Source of the DNA: Arenibacter sp040216555
Lineage (GTDB): Bacteria > Bacteroidota > Bacteroidia > Flavobacteriales > Flavobacteriaceae
DNA: 64,000 bases
Reading direction: 5' to 3'
Assembly: GCA_040216555.1 (NCBI GenBank)
Contig: JAVJOW010000038.1
Coordinates: 124,001 to 188,000 of the forward strand
Positions 1 to 7,821 of this stretch are shown here, one piece after another; the stretch's first letter is position 1; each line of letters begins with the position of its first letter. Position numbers and translations under genes: made by a program. The notes under the pieces are model-generated. The model did not search any database. It saw only the letters and a list, made by a program, of their open reading frames with translations, and was not told the origin of the DNA.

Positions 1-1074
1 TGCTATTTGCACTTTATCATATAGAATGGCTTGCATTAATTGTCTGTGGTATTTCATTACGGGACATTGGCCTGTATGAAAAGAGTGTGATTTGGCCCAT
101 CCCAACCCTATTCTAATTCCTAAATTACCTATTTTGGCATTTTCGTCAACTCCTCCTGGATCTCCCGTGACATACAATCCCGGAATGCCTATAGCTCCAC
201 CTGCCCGGGTAATCTGCATTACGGAGTTTAGCACCGTAGCGGGTTGTTCAATATGGGAACAATTACCATGACCTTTTGCTTCGAACCCAACGCAATCAAC
301 CGCGGAATCAACTTCATTAATACCTAGAATTTCCGCAATTTGTTCTTCTAAAGTGGCATCTTTTCTTAAATCAACGGTCTCGCAACCAAAGGTTCTGGCC
401 TGCTCTAAACGTTCAGGAATCATATCTCCGACAATTACGACGGCAGCTCCTAGCAAATGGGCAGAAGCTGCACTAGCCAGTCCTACTGGGCCAGCTCCTG
501 CAATATAAACAGTAGAACCTGGGCCTACTCCTGCTGTTACCGCACCATGATATCCAGTAGGAAATATATCCGACAACAAGGTAAGATCACGGATTTTTTC
601 AAGTGCTTGATCCTTATCAGGAAATTTCAATAAGTTAAAATCTGCATAGGGTACCATTACATATTCGGCCTGGCCGCCTACCCAGCCGCCCATATCAACA
701 TAACCATAGGCAGCTCCTGGTCTTGCCGGGTTAACATTTAGGCAAATCCCTGTTTGGCCTTCCTTACAGTTTCTACATCTTCCACACGCAATATTAAAAG
801 GAACGGATACAATGTCACCCACATGAATATATTCAACATCTCGGCCAACCTCAATAACTTCTCCAGTGATTTCATGGCCTAGTATTAATCCTTGGGGGGC
901 GGTTGTACGTCCTCTTACCATATGCTGATCACTTCCACAAATATTTGTGGAAACTATTTTAAGAATCACGCCATGATCACACTTTCTTTTACCAATGGCT
1001 AATTTGGGAAAATCGATCTTTTGTACTTCTACAACACCGGGCTTGATATATGCAATACCTCTATTACTTGTCAT
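1..1074 (-). CDS. fdhA: Glutathione-independent formaldehyde dehydrogenase (3' end cut by window edge)
   Basis: Zinc-dependent medium-chain alcohol dehydrogenase; the family oxidises formaldehyde to formate with NAD+ without free glutathione. Translating the minus strand from the ATG at 1074 gives 358 open codons to base 1, so about 40 C-terminal residues are missing. Visible are the catalytic-zinc stretch ICGSDQHM, GHEITGEV, the structural-zinc cysteine cluster CGRCRNCKEG, and a Rossmann glycine motif GAGPVGLAS. The dense match to FdhA-specific blocks such as AAYGYVDMGGW separates it from ordinary alcohol dehydrogenases. The AraC regulator gene lies upstream on the same strand and could control it, which is inference only. 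Confidence 0.9.
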   Translation of the reverse strand, partial: MTSNRGIAYIKPGVVEVQKIDFPKLAIGKRKCDHGVILKIVSTNICGSDQHMVRGRTTAPQGLILGHEITGEVIEVGRDVEYIHVGDIVSVPFNIACGRCRNCKEGQTGICLNVNPARPGAAYGYVDMGGWVGGQAEYVMVPYADFNLLKFPDKDQALEKIRDLTLLSDIFPTGYHGAVTAGVGPGSTVYIAGAGPVGLASAASAHLLGAAVVIVGDMIPERLEQARTFGCETVDLRKDATLEEQIAEILGINEVDSAVDCVGFEAKGHGNCSHIEQPATVLNSVMQITRAGGAIGIPGLYVTGDPGGVDENAKIGNLGIRIGLGWAKSHSFHTGQCPVMKYHRQLMQAILYDKVQIA

Positions 1075-1311
1075 CCCATTTTGTTTTAAGGTTAGTTAAA
1101 ATTTTATTGTTAAGTTAATTTAATAATCGATATTTTAAGTACAAATTTTTATATATTTCGTAAACTTTTATGTTTAATTTTGTTATATTTTTATTATCCA
1201 TGAAGGGTTGTAACAGTTTCTATTTTTCAAAATTGATAAGATCAATGCCCAAAAAATAGCTTTTGTATAGACCGCCATCGCCATTTTTGTTGTTGAACCG
1301 GTTTATCATTT

Positions 1312-2160
1312 TTATTTCTTTCTCTGTCCGCGGTAAACTGTAGGAGTAGCCCCTTTAATTTCTTTAAACTTCCTGTTGAAATTGGCTATGGTTCTAAATC
1401 CACATTGTTCGGATATAAGAGAAATAGCAAGGTCAGGATTGCTATTGATAAGTTTGCAGGCATTATCAATTCGTATTTCAATCAAAAATTGAAAAAATGT
1501 TTTGTTGGTTCGTTTTTTAAAATAGCGGCAAAAGGAATTCTTGTTCATATGGGCCTTATCCGCAATTTCTTCCAAAGTAATAGGCTCGTAAAACTTTTCC
1601 ATGGCATATTCAAACACATCGTTCATGCGTTTTCCCTCAGCATCCGTATATTTCTTTTTGTAAACAAAGGAAGATAGGGGAGTTGTTTCCGCTTTACTTA
1701 TCAAATTTATTATTTTTAAAAGGGTAGCTATCCTTTCTACTTTATTTTGATGTTTTAATTTATTGAATTGTTTTGTGATTTTCTGTTTTTTGGAAAGAAC
1801 CTTCAATCCGTATTCCGAGCCTGTAAAGAATTCCTTGGTTTCTGACATATCCGGCAATTCGAAAAAATGTTTTCCAAAAGAGTCTTTTTTAAAAAATAAG
1901 GAGCACATGATAGATTCATAACTTTTGTCGGAATCACTTTTAAAGACATGGGGGACGTATTCGCCAATTACCAAAATGTCGTTTTCCTTATATTCATTTA
2001 TAGTGTCTGCCACAATAAAGGATCCAGATCCTTTAACAACAAGGCTTATTTGTATTTCTTGATGTTGGTGAAGTTGGTCATAAAATATCCTTGCGCGATC
2101 TTCTTGGTAGATGAGCGCTTCGTTTTTTGGTTTGGGTATTTTAAAGGGCAGTACTCTCAA
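1312..2160 (-). CDS. AraC family transcriptional regulator
   Basis: 282-residue regulator. The N-terminal part (about 20-100) looks like the cupin sensor domain of AraC proteins (HQHQEIQISLVVKGSGSF). The C-terminal 100 residues hold the double helix-turn-helix: first helix pair around EPITLEEIADKAHMNKNSF, second around LAISLISEQCGFRTIANFNR, then the FKEIKGATPTVYR signature. It lies 237 bp upstream of the formaldehyde dehydrogenase on the same strand, so that gene is one possible target. The ligand is unknown. The start gives full length for the family. Confidence 0.9.
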   Translation of the reverse strand: MRVLPFKIPKPKNEALIYQEDRARIFYDQLHQHQEIQISLVVKGSGSFIVADTINEYKENDILVIGEYVPHVFKSDSDKSYESIMCSLFFKKDSFGKHFFELPDMSETKEFFTGSEYGLKVLSKKQKITKQFNKLKHQNKVERIATLLKIINLISKAETTPLSSFVYKKKYTDAEGKRMNDVFEYAMEKFYEPITLEEIADKAHMNKNSFCRYFKKRTNKTFFQFLIEIRIDNACKLINSNPDLAISLISEQCGFRTIANFNRKFKEIKGATPTVYRGQRKK

Positions 2161-2314
2161 GACTTGTTTTTGTAAATGTTATTTAAAAATATAATATAAT
2201 GTAGTATTTGAGGTAATATAGTGCAGTAATTGGATATTCTGGAATAATTATAAGCCTTTAATAGATGGCCTATTATACCTGTGAACCCGGCAAAGCCCCG
2301 TTTTGCAAACAAGG

Positions 2315-2704
2315 AACCTCGCCTAAAAAGACGTGGTTTCTTGTTTGTAGTGACCTCGACTGGATTACCTGCGGTGTTCCATTGAGCCCTCTTTTACAAA
2401 TAAGAAGCCCCGCAGTATCGCTGCTAGTTCATTGTTTTATTCCAAAATCTCAAACTTCGTTTGGCTTTTTCCATAAAATAAAGAACCACGTATAAAAAGA
2501 CATGGTTTCTTGCTTGTAGTGACCTCGACTGGATTACCTGCGGTGTTCCATTGAGCCCTCTTTTGCAAATAGGAAACCACGCAGCTATTGCTGCTAGTTC
2601 ATTGTTTTATTCCAAAATCTCAAACTTCGTTTGGCTTTTTCCATAAAAAAAGAACCACGTCTAAAAAGACGTGGTTTCTTGCTTGTAGTGACCTCGACTG
2701 GATT
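2315..2704 (-). repeat. 169-bp tandem repeat copying the tRNA-Arg 3' end and terminator
   Basis: Two full units (2315-2483 and 2484-2652) and the start of a third (2653-2704). The block TGACCTCGACTGGATT, the last 16 bases of the tRNA gene read from the opposite strand, occurs at 2351, 2520 and 2689, exactly 169 bp apart. Each unit holds a terminator-like hairpin, the tRNA 3' piece and about 117 bp of spacer. The units are nearly identical apart from scattered changes. Only the third copy runs into an intact tRNA. The hairpins of the first two copies carry two mismatches each. Cause unknown: slippage duplication or remains of integration at a tRNA attachment site. Confidence 0.9.
2645..2678 (-). 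terminator. Rho-independent terminator of tRNA-Arg
   Basis: Perfect 9-bp stem (2653-2661 with 2668-2676) and a 6-base loop. On the minus strand it is followed by a run of Ts (2645-2651). It lies 11 bases after the tRNA 3' end. Confidence 0.85.
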
Positions 2705-2762
2705 CAAACCAGTAACCTTCTGAGCCGTAATCAGATGCGCTATTCAGTTGCGCCACGAGGCC
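2689..2762 (-). tRNA. tRNA-Arg (anticodon ACG)
   Basis: The 74-base minus-strand sequence folds as a cloverleaf. Acceptor GGCCTCG pairs with CGAGGTC (one G-T wobble), discriminator A. The D arm has GCGC/GCGC, the anticodon stem TCTGA/TCAGA with loop TTACGGC giving anticodon ACG, and the T arm ACTGG/CCAGT. The CCA is not encoded. ACG is the normal arginine anticodon read as ICG after deamination. Confidence 0.95.
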
Positions 2763-2797
2763 GTTGTAAAAATTCATTTTTCCCGTTTAACGGGCTG

Positions 2798-2827
2798 CAA
2801 ATATATTTCTTTTTAAATTTACGACAA
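2798..2827 (-). promoter_or_regulatory. Bacteroidota-type promoter of tRNA-Arg
   Basis: On the minus strand TTG (2825-2827), a 19-bp spacer and TATATTTG (2798-2805) match the Bacteroidota -33/-7 consensus exactly. The element lies about 36 bases upstream of the tRNA 5' end. It sits in the leader of the divergent apt gene. Confidence 0.75.
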
Positions 2828-2847
2828 AATTACAGCAACCAAAATAA

Positions 2848-3360
2848 ATGGATTTTAAGAAATATGTTCGGGATATCCCGGATTTTCCTGAAAAAGGAAT
2901 CTCTTTTAAAGATATTACTCCCTTATTACAGGACGCTAACGCCTTGGCGAGCGCAGCCGAAGCCCTGTTTGGGCTTATCAAAAATAAAAAAGTGGATAAA
3001 GTGGTAGGTATGGAAAGTCGCGGATTTTTCTTTGCACCCCTATTGGCTACCCGTCTCAATGCCGGCTTTGTCCCGGTGAGAAAGCGTGGAAAATTACCTC
3101 ATCAAATAATTAGTGAACCCTATGCCCTGGAATATGGTACGGATGTGCTGGAAATTCATGTGGATAGCATTTTAAAAGGGGAGAAGGTGCTTATTCATGA
3201 TGATGTCCTGGCTACCGGAGGGACGGCAAAAGCCGTTTGTAAACTTATAGAAAAGTTGGGTGGAGAAGTTGTTCAATGTAACTTTTTATTGGAGCTAGAG
3301 TTTTTAAAGGGTCGGGACAAGTTATCTGGTTACCCGGTTGAGGCCCTTATACGGTATTAA
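2848..3360 (+). CDS. apt: Adenine phosphoribosyltransferase
   Basis: 170-residue purine-salvage enzyme; the family joins adenine and PRPP to give AMP in the cytoplasm. The N-terminal block FKKYVRDIPDFPEKGI and the middle VVGMESRGFFFAP are Apt hallmarks. The PRPP-binding loop VLIHDDVLATGGTAKA lies near residues 112-127. Length is normal. Transcribed away from tRNA-Arg and apparently alone. Confidence 0.96.
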   Translation: MDFKKYVRDIPDFPEKGISFKDITPLLQDANALASAAEALFGLIKNKKVDKVVGMESRGFFFAPLLATRLNAGFVPVRKRGKLPHQIISEPYALEYGTDVLEIHVDSILKGEKVLIHDDVLATGGTAKAVCKLIEKLGGEVVQCNFLLELEFLKGRDKLSGYPVEALIRY

Positions 3361-3736
3361 TCCAAGGCATTAGTAGTTACTAGGTAGCGCCAACCTATAA
3401 TTGCCATTTGCATTTTTGTGGCTTTGGATAGGTCCAATTGCTTTTTGGAATAGGACGGCAATACCAACTTGTTCAATTTAGCCAAAAGTTTAAAGAAAGC
3501 TTTTTTCATCCGATACAATTATTTTTTGGGTTAACTCCAAAAGTTAATGGCCTGTGTTTATAGTGCTACAAATATAGGGACTATGTGGTACAAAAGGGAT
3601 ATGGTTTTGCATTGGGGGTTAAAAAGCACTTTGAAATGGTGGACATTATCGATAAAGTGTGTCATGGGCCATAAGATATTCCCCAAATATTGTGAGTTTT
3701 AGAATAAAACGTATTTTTGCGCAAAATTTTAGAGTA
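3361..3736 (+). other. Intergenic region between apt and ndk
   Basis: 376 bp with no convincing reading frame on either strand. The last 50 bp carry the ndk promoter. The A/T-rich stretch near 3489-3510 could act as a weak end signal for apt, but its stem has almost no G-C pairs. I see nothing else. Confidence 0.5.
3690..3719 (+). promoter_or_regulatory. Promoter of ndk (TTG-N19-TATTTTTG)
   Basis: TTG at 3690-3692, 19-bp spacer, TATTTTTG at 3712-3719: a full match to the Bacteroidota consensus. The ndk ATG follows 18 bases after the -7 element, so the leader is about 11 bases. This supports the internal start at 3737. Confidence 0.75.
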
Positions 3737-4156
3737 ATGAGCACAAACAGAACTTTTACCATGATTAAGCCCGATGCAGTTGAGAATGGACATATCGGTG
3801 GAATCTTGGACAAAATAACTTCGGCCGGATTCAAAATCGTGGCAATGAAATATACGCAATTGAGCAGAAGGGATGCGCAGGCGTTTTATGCAATACATAA
3901 AGAAAGACCATTTTTTGGGGAACTGGTAGACTTTATGACCAGAGGACCTATTGTATCTGCTATCCTGGAAAAGGATAATGCAGTTGAAGATTTTCGTGCC
4001 TTGATAGGGGCAACAAACCCAGCAGATGCTGCAGAAGGGACTATACGAAAATTGTTCGCCACCTCCATAGCTGAAAATGCGGTACATGGTTCTGACAGTG
4101 ACGAAAATGCGGCCATAGAAGGAGCATTTCATTTTGCTGGGAGGGAAATTTTTTAA
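3737..4156 (+). CDS. ndk: Nucleoside-diphosphate kinase
   Basis: 139-residue enzyme moving the gamma phosphate between nucleoside di- and triphosphates through a phospho-histidine. It opens with RTFTMIKPDAVENGHIGGIL. The catalytic His is at 117 in ENAVHGSDS. RPFF near residues 57-60 and LIGATNP are also typical. An in-frame ATG exists at 3659, but that start would place the promoter inside the gene and add 26 unrelated residues, so 3737 is preferred. A bidirectional terminator follows. Confidence 0.96.
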   Translation: MSTNRTFTMIKPDAVENGHIGGILDKITSAGFKIVAMKYTQLSRRDAQAFYAIHKERPFFGELVDFMTRGPIVSAILEKDNAVEDFRALIGATNPADAAEGTIRKLFATSIAENAVHGSDSDENAAIEGAFHFAGREIF

Positions 4157-4177
4157 GGACATTTTGCTTAAAGAATT

Positions 4178-4207
4178 AAAAAACCACGCCAATGGGCGTG
4201 GTTTTTT
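4178..4207. terminator. Bidirectional terminator between ndk and the recF operon
   Basis: Stem CCACGCC/GGCGTGG (4184-4190 with 4195-4201) with a 4-base loop. It is flanked by A-run and T-run, so it can end transcription in both directions. It lies between convergent genes. Confidence 0.85.
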
Positions 4208-4227
4208 CGTTAAATAATAATGGAAGC

Positions 4228-4524
4228 TTATCTAAGAACAATTTTTGTGATTAGATCCTTTCCCAATTCCTCGTTCAATAGTTTAATGATCTTAGATTTA
4301 CCCAAGCTCAATTCTTCTCTAAGCACAGAAGAGGAAAGCGATACAAATAGAGTATCGTTCCGCAATTCAATGGCTGTGGTATAGTTGTTGACCCCATTGC
4401 CCATTAGATTTTTCCAGGCTTCCCGGGCATTAACACGGTCCATTCCCTTTTGTAACTTGTTTTCGGCAATAAATTCCTGTAAAGCTTCACCAAGGCGAAG
4501 GTTATCATTTTTTCTTTTGGCCAT
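4228..4524 (-). CDS. DUF721 (DciA-like) domain protein
   Basis: 98-residue basic protein of the DUF721 family. The block AREAWKNLMGNGVNNYTTAIEL followed by TLFVSLSSSVLREELSLGKSKI is the family core. Some DUF721 proteins (DciA) interact with the replicative helicase, but the short Bacteroidota forms are not characterised, so the role is open. Its ATG overlaps the stop of the lipoprotein gene by one base (TAATG). Third gene after recF, consistent with a DNA-replication/repair unit. Confidence 0.8.
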   Translation of the reverse strand: MAKRKNDNLRLGEALQEFIAENKLQKGMDRVNAREAWKNLMGNGVNNYTTAIELRNDTLFVSLSSSVLREELSLGKSKIIKLLNEELGKDLITKIVLR

Positions 4525-4943
4525 TATTGTTCAATATTAATGGGTTCAAATCTCTTGTAATGGTATTTTATATTTTCTTCACTTATAACTATAAAGTTAT
4601 TTTCCGAGAGACTTGAAATTTTTTCGTGCCATTCACTCAGGTCTGTTTTATAGTTTAAGGTAAAAACGCCTTCGTTTTCGTATATAGTAAACAATTCCGC
4701 ATCATTGGAAGTAACATAGGTGCCATTAAAATTTGGCTGTACCTTTTTTCTAAATCCCTCTAGGTCGTTCACTTTAATATAATCTACACTTGTATTCACG
4801 GGGTATTCCTTTTTAGAGCCATCTGGAAAAGTAACTTTTTCTATCTCCCAGTAGCCGTTCAAATAGGGTAAATCCGATTTGTTCAATTTATTTTGGCAGC
4901 CAGCCAGGCCAATCAGGGCAACTATTATATAAACATATCGCAT
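4524..4943 (-). CDS. Putative lipoprotein, unknown function
   Basis: 139 residues with a short signal peptide and lipobox LAGC (Cys 16), then a mature domain starting LPYLNGYWEIEKVTFPDG that suggests a lipocalin-like beta fold (inference). Starts one base after the recF stop and overlaps the DUF721 gene. Small lipoproteins occur in this place in other Flavobacteriaceae. The role is unknown and no catalytic motif is visible. Confidence 0.7.
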   Translation of the reverse strand: MRYVYIIVALIGLAGCQNKLNKSDLPYLNGYWEIEKVTFPDGSKKEYPVNTSVDYIKVNDLEGFRKKVQPNFNGTYVTSNDAELFTIYENEGVFTLNYKTDLSEWHEKISSLSENNFIVISEENIKYHYKRFEPINIEQ

Positions 4944-4944
4944 A

Positions 4945-6024
4945 CTACAGCTTAAATATTTTATAGGATTGATGTATTTTCTTTACAACTTCCTCCGTTC
5001 TATCGGCATGGGTGTCACTAAGGAATATCTGTCCAAAATTTTCTTCATCTACCAAATTAATGATTTGGGCCACCCGGTTTTCGTCCAATTTGTCAAAAAT
5101 ATCATCTAAAAGTAACAAAGGTGTAGTTCCGGCCTGTTTTTTTATAAAGTAAAACTGTGCCAGTTTTAAGGCAATCAAGAATGATTTCTGTTGCCCTTGG
5201 CTACCAAATTTTTTTATGGGGTGACCGTCTATCTCAAAATTGAGGTCGTCTTTATGTGTACCGGCACTCGTGTATTGGAGTGCCTTATCTTTTTCCAGGC
5301 TCCGCTCCAATAAAGTTAAGAGATTGTTGTCCAATAATTTACTATCATATGTTAAATTAACCGGTTCTTTACCGCCCGAAATGGCAAGATACTGCTCCTT
5401 GAATATAGGGATGAACTCTTCCAGGAATTTGGACCTTTTATGGAATATGGAACTTCCGTATTCCTGAAGTTGTTCATTATAGATGGCCAAGGTAGTTTTG
5501 TCAAAAGTCTGGTTTACGGCAAAATATTTCAGAAGGGAATTTCTCTGGCTAAGGGTTTTGTTGTATTTGATCAGATTTTGTAGGTATTCCTTGTCGGACT
5601 GGGAAATTACGCCATCCATAAACTTTCTTCTGGTTTCACTGCCTTCAATGATTAGATCGCGGTCTGCTGGAGAAATAATCACCAAGGGCAAAAAGCCAAT
5701 ATGGTCAGAGAATTTATCATAAGCCTTGCCATTGCGTTTGATGATTTTCTTCATCCCCTTTTTTAGGCTGCAGAGAATCCTTTCCTCCCTGTCATTTTTT
5801 TGAAATTCCCCGTCGATCACGAAAAAATCCTCTTCGTGCTTTATATTTTGGGTGGCAACTGGATTAAAGTAACTTTTTCCAAAGGAAAGATGATAAATGG
5901 CGTCCAGGACATTGGTTTTACCTACCCCATTATCGCCCACGAAACAATTTATTTTGGCATCGAATTCGAAATTTTCGGACGCAAAGTTTTTATAATTAAT
6001 TAGTGATAATTTCTTTAGAAACAT
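4945..6024 (-). CDS. recF: DNA replication and repair protein RecF
   Basis: 359-residue SMC-like ATPase that helps load RecA at gapped DNA. The N terminus LSLINYKNFASENFEF leads into Walker A GDNGVGKTNVLDAIYHL (about 30-46). The signature region FGSQGQQKSFLIALKLAQ and Walker B PLLLLDDIFDKLDENR lie near the C terminus. Length fits the family. First gene of a three-gene minus-strand unit. Confidence 0.96.
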   Translation of the reverse strand: MFLKKLSLINYKNFASENFEFDAKINCFVGDNGVGKTNVLDAIYHLSFGKSYFNPVATQNIKHEEDFFVIDGEFQKNDREERILCSLKKGMKKIIKRNGKAYDKFSDHIGFLPLVIISPADRDLIIEGSETRRKFMDGVISQSDKEYLQNLIKYNKTLSQRNSLLKYFAVNQTFDKTTLAIYNEQLQEYGSSIFHKRSKFLEEFIPIFKEQYLAISGGKEPVNLTYDSKLLDNNLLTLLERSLEKDKALQYTSAGTHKDDLNFEIDGHPIKKFGSQGQQKSFLIALKLAQFYFIKKQAGTTPLLLLDDIFDKLDENRVAQIINLVDEENFGQIFLSDTHADRTEEVVKKIHQSYKIFKL

Positions 6025-6074
6025 TCTGGCTTGTAAAATATTTAATTTTAATCCTCCCGGAAACTATAAAATAT

Positions 6075-6082
6075 CCAAAAAT
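6075..6082 (-). promoter_or_regulatory. Candidate -7 element upstream of recF
   Basis: TATTTTTG on the minus strand matches TAnnTTTG and lies about 50 bases before the recF start. No TTG is present at the expected -33 spacing, so support is partial. Confidence 0.4.
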
Positions 6083-6119
6083 AACGAATAAATACCCGTT
6101 CGGTTTTGGATAAAAACTT

Positions 6120-6127
6120 TATTTTTG
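6120..6127 (+). promoter_or_regulatory. Candidate -7 element upstream of the TPR gene
   Basis: TATTTTTG lies 21 bases before the TPR gene ATG. The -33 position has GTT instead of TTG. With the recF element it forms a divergent promoter region of about 120 bp. Confidence 0.45.
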
Positions 6128-6148
6128 CGCGATTAATAAAATTCAAAA

Positions 6149-6913
6149 ATGGCAACATACAAGAAAAGAGGTTTTAAACCAAAAAATAAAGAGGAGGAGA
6201 TTTTGTTGGATGAGCAGGAAAGTACAACTGCAGAAGTATTTAGTTCCTTGGATGAAGGAGCTTCCAGATCCGAGGAATGGGTTTCCAGAAATCAAAATTA
6301 TATTCTTGCCGTAATTGGGGTTATTGCCGTGGCCGTTTTGGGATATATGGCCTATTTTCAATTTGTGGAGAAGCCAAAGGAAGCCAGTGCTGCCAATGAA
6401 ATGTTATATCCACAACAATATTTTGATCAGGCATTATCGGCTACTGCCGAAAAGGATTCCCTATTTACCCTGGCCTTGAACGGGGCAGAAGGTAAGTATG
6501 GATTTTTGGATATTATTGAAGAGTACAATGGTACTCCTGCCGCCAATTTGGCCAAATATTCAGCCGGTATGGCATTTTTGAATATGCAGAAGTACGATGA
6601 GGCCATTAAGTATTTGGAAGGATTTTCCTCGGATGATTTAATCTTGGGAGCCTTGGCCAAAGGGGGATTGGGAGATGCTTTCTTGCAATTGAACCAACCT
6701 GGTGATGCTTTGGGGTACTACGAACAAGCTTTTGCCCATAGTGCCAACGATTTTACAACACCAAAATTCCTTTATAAAGCTGGTGTTACTGCATTAGAGT
6801 TAAAGGAAAATGATAAGGCCCTAAAATATTTCCAAAGAATAAAGGATGAATATCCAAGCTCGGAAGAGGCTAGGACTATAGATGCATTTATAGGTAAGGC
6901 AAATAACAACTAG
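6149..6913 (+). CDS. Membrane-anchored tetratricopeptide repeat protein (YfgM/BamD-like)
   Basis: 254 residues. An acidic N terminus precedes one membrane helix (about 49-69, YILAVIGVIAVAVLGYMAYF). TPR-type helical repeats follow, such as AKYSAGMAFLNMQKYDEAIKYLE and DALGYYEQAFAHSANDF. The topology resembles YfgM, an inner-membrane protein with periplasmic TPRs that works near the Sec translocon, but the specific role here is inferred. It begins the operon with ribH directly behind (1-bp gap). Confidence 0.8.
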   Translation: MATYKKRGFKPKNKEEEILLDEQESTTAEVFSSLDEGASRSEEWVSRNQNYILAVIGVIAVAVLGYMAYFQFVEKPKEASAANEMLYPQQYFDQALSATAEKDSLFTLALNGAEGKYGFLDIIEEYNGTPAANLAKYSAGMAFLNMQKYDEAIKYLEGFSSDDLILGALAKGGLGDAFLQLNQPGDALGYYEQAFAHSANDFTTPKFLYKAGVTALELKENDKALKYFQRIKDEYPSSEEARTIDAFIGKANNN

Positions 6914-6914
6914 T

Positions 6915-7394
6915 ATGGCTACGGCTAATAAAAATTTATCGGCTTACGATAAAACAACAATCCCAAGCGCGAAGGATCTTCGGTTTGGGATTGTTGTTTC
7001 AGAGTGGAATGAAGCAATTACCGAAGGACTTTATGATGGGGCCATGGAGGCACTTTTGGATTGCGGTGCCAATACAGAAAATATTATTCGATGGAACGTT
7101 CCTGGGAGTTTTGAGCTTACTTTTGGTGCCAAGAAAATGATAGAATCCAAGAATGTAGACGCGGTAATTGCCATTGGAAGCGTAATTCAGGGGGAGACTA
7201 AGCATTTCGATTTTGTTTGTAGCGCTACCGCTCAAGGGATAATGGATTTAAATGTAAGGACCCAAGTACCTGTTATTTTTTGTGTGCTAACGGATAACAA
7301 TATGCAGCAGGCCATAGATCGCAGTGGGGGTAAACATGGCAATAAGGGTGCCGAGGCAGCTATAGCGGCCATAAAAATGGCATGCCTGGGCTAG
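6915..7394 (+). CDS. ribH: 6,7-dimethyl-8-ribityllumazine synthase
   Basis: 159-residue riboflavin-pathway enzyme that condenses the ribitylamino-uracil with dihydroxybutanone phosphate; the family forms 60-mer or pentamer shells. Visible are the substrate loop NVPGSFELTFGAKK (61-74), and IGSVIQGETKHFDF with the catalytic His 97. Length is normal. It starts 1 base after the TPR gene stop, so the two are cotranscribed. Confidence 0.96.
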   Translation: MATANKNLSAYDKTTIPSAKDLRFGIVVSEWNEAITEGLYDGAMEALLDCGANTENIIRWNVPGSFELTFGAKKMIESKNVDAVIAIGSVIQGETKHFDFVCSATAQGIMDLNVRTQVPVIFCVLTDNNMQQAIDRSGGKHGNKGAEAAIAAIKMACLG

Positions 7395-7508
7395 TTTCTA
7401 AAAATAAATCTTTCTTGAGCTTGTTGGTTTTGTTTCAAAATAGGCTTCTTTCCTGTAATTGTTAACATTTTTTGGCAAGGGATTTAAGGCATATTTTTTG
7501 TTTTTGAG

Positions 7509-7516
7509 TAACTTTG
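7509..7516 (+). promoter_or_regulatory. Candidate -7 element for the small gene-mutL unit
   Basis: TAACTTTG matches TAnnTTTG and lies 14 bases before the ATG at 7531. No TTG lies at the -33 spacing. It supports choosing the internal start at 7531. Confidence 0.45.
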
Positions 7517-7530
7517 AAACAATAAGGATT

Positions 7531-7821
7531 ATGGGAAAGTTTTCGAAATTACGTAAGAACAAAAAGTACAATTATACACCTCGATACTTCGATGATAAAG
7601 GTGAGGGAAATCCGTACAAAATAGAACATAAACTGGACAAATTTAGACCTACTATGGACGGTCGTAGCGGACTTAAAGGTAAGTTCGGTAGGGCTGTGGA
7701 CGATTTAAAACGATCCGGTAACCGAAATCAAAATATTAGAACCCTTGTAATAATTGCCATCCTGATCCTTATCTTTCTTTACATTATAGATTTTGATCTA
7801 TCTATCTTTATAACTCGATAA
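7531..7821 (+). CDS. Small basic membrane protein, unknown function
   Basis: 96 residues. A strongly basic N-terminal two thirds (KLRKNKKYNYTPRYFDDKGEGNPYKIE) is followed by one C-terminal membrane helix (about 70-88). An earlier in-frame ATG (7459) would add 24 hydrophobic residues and leave the -7 element inside the gene, so 7531 is preferred. Homologues in Flavobacteriaceae often carry the name riboflavin synthase subunit beta, but nothing in the protein resembles that enzyme; the name probably spread from the neighbouring ribH. The stop overlaps the mutL ATG (TAATG). Confidence 0.75.
   Translation: MGKFSKLRKNKKYNYTPRYFDDKGEGNPYKIEHKLDKFRPTMDGRSGLKGKFGRAVDDLKRSGNRNQNIRTLVIIAILILIFLYIIDFDLSIFITR

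Noticed and set aside
2351..2536. Additional tRNA genes at the repeated tRNA ends
   Set aside because: Only 16 bases of the tRNA 3' side are present in the first two copies; no anticodon or D arm follows.
2315..2704. CRISPR-like array
   Set aside because: The period is 169 bp with near-identical spacers and includes a tRNA 3' end; CRISPR arrays have 25-40 bp repeats with unique spacers.
2265..3007. Plus-strand reading frames with shared stretches (about 76 and 139 residues) between the AraC gene and apt
   Set aside because: The similarity comes from the 169-bp DNA repeat. The frames run through the tRNA and its terminators, and the second overlaps apt in another frame.
3662..4192. Long minus-strand frame opposite ndk
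   Set aside because: It is the shadow of ndk on the other strand; its translation shows no family and would run through the terminator region.
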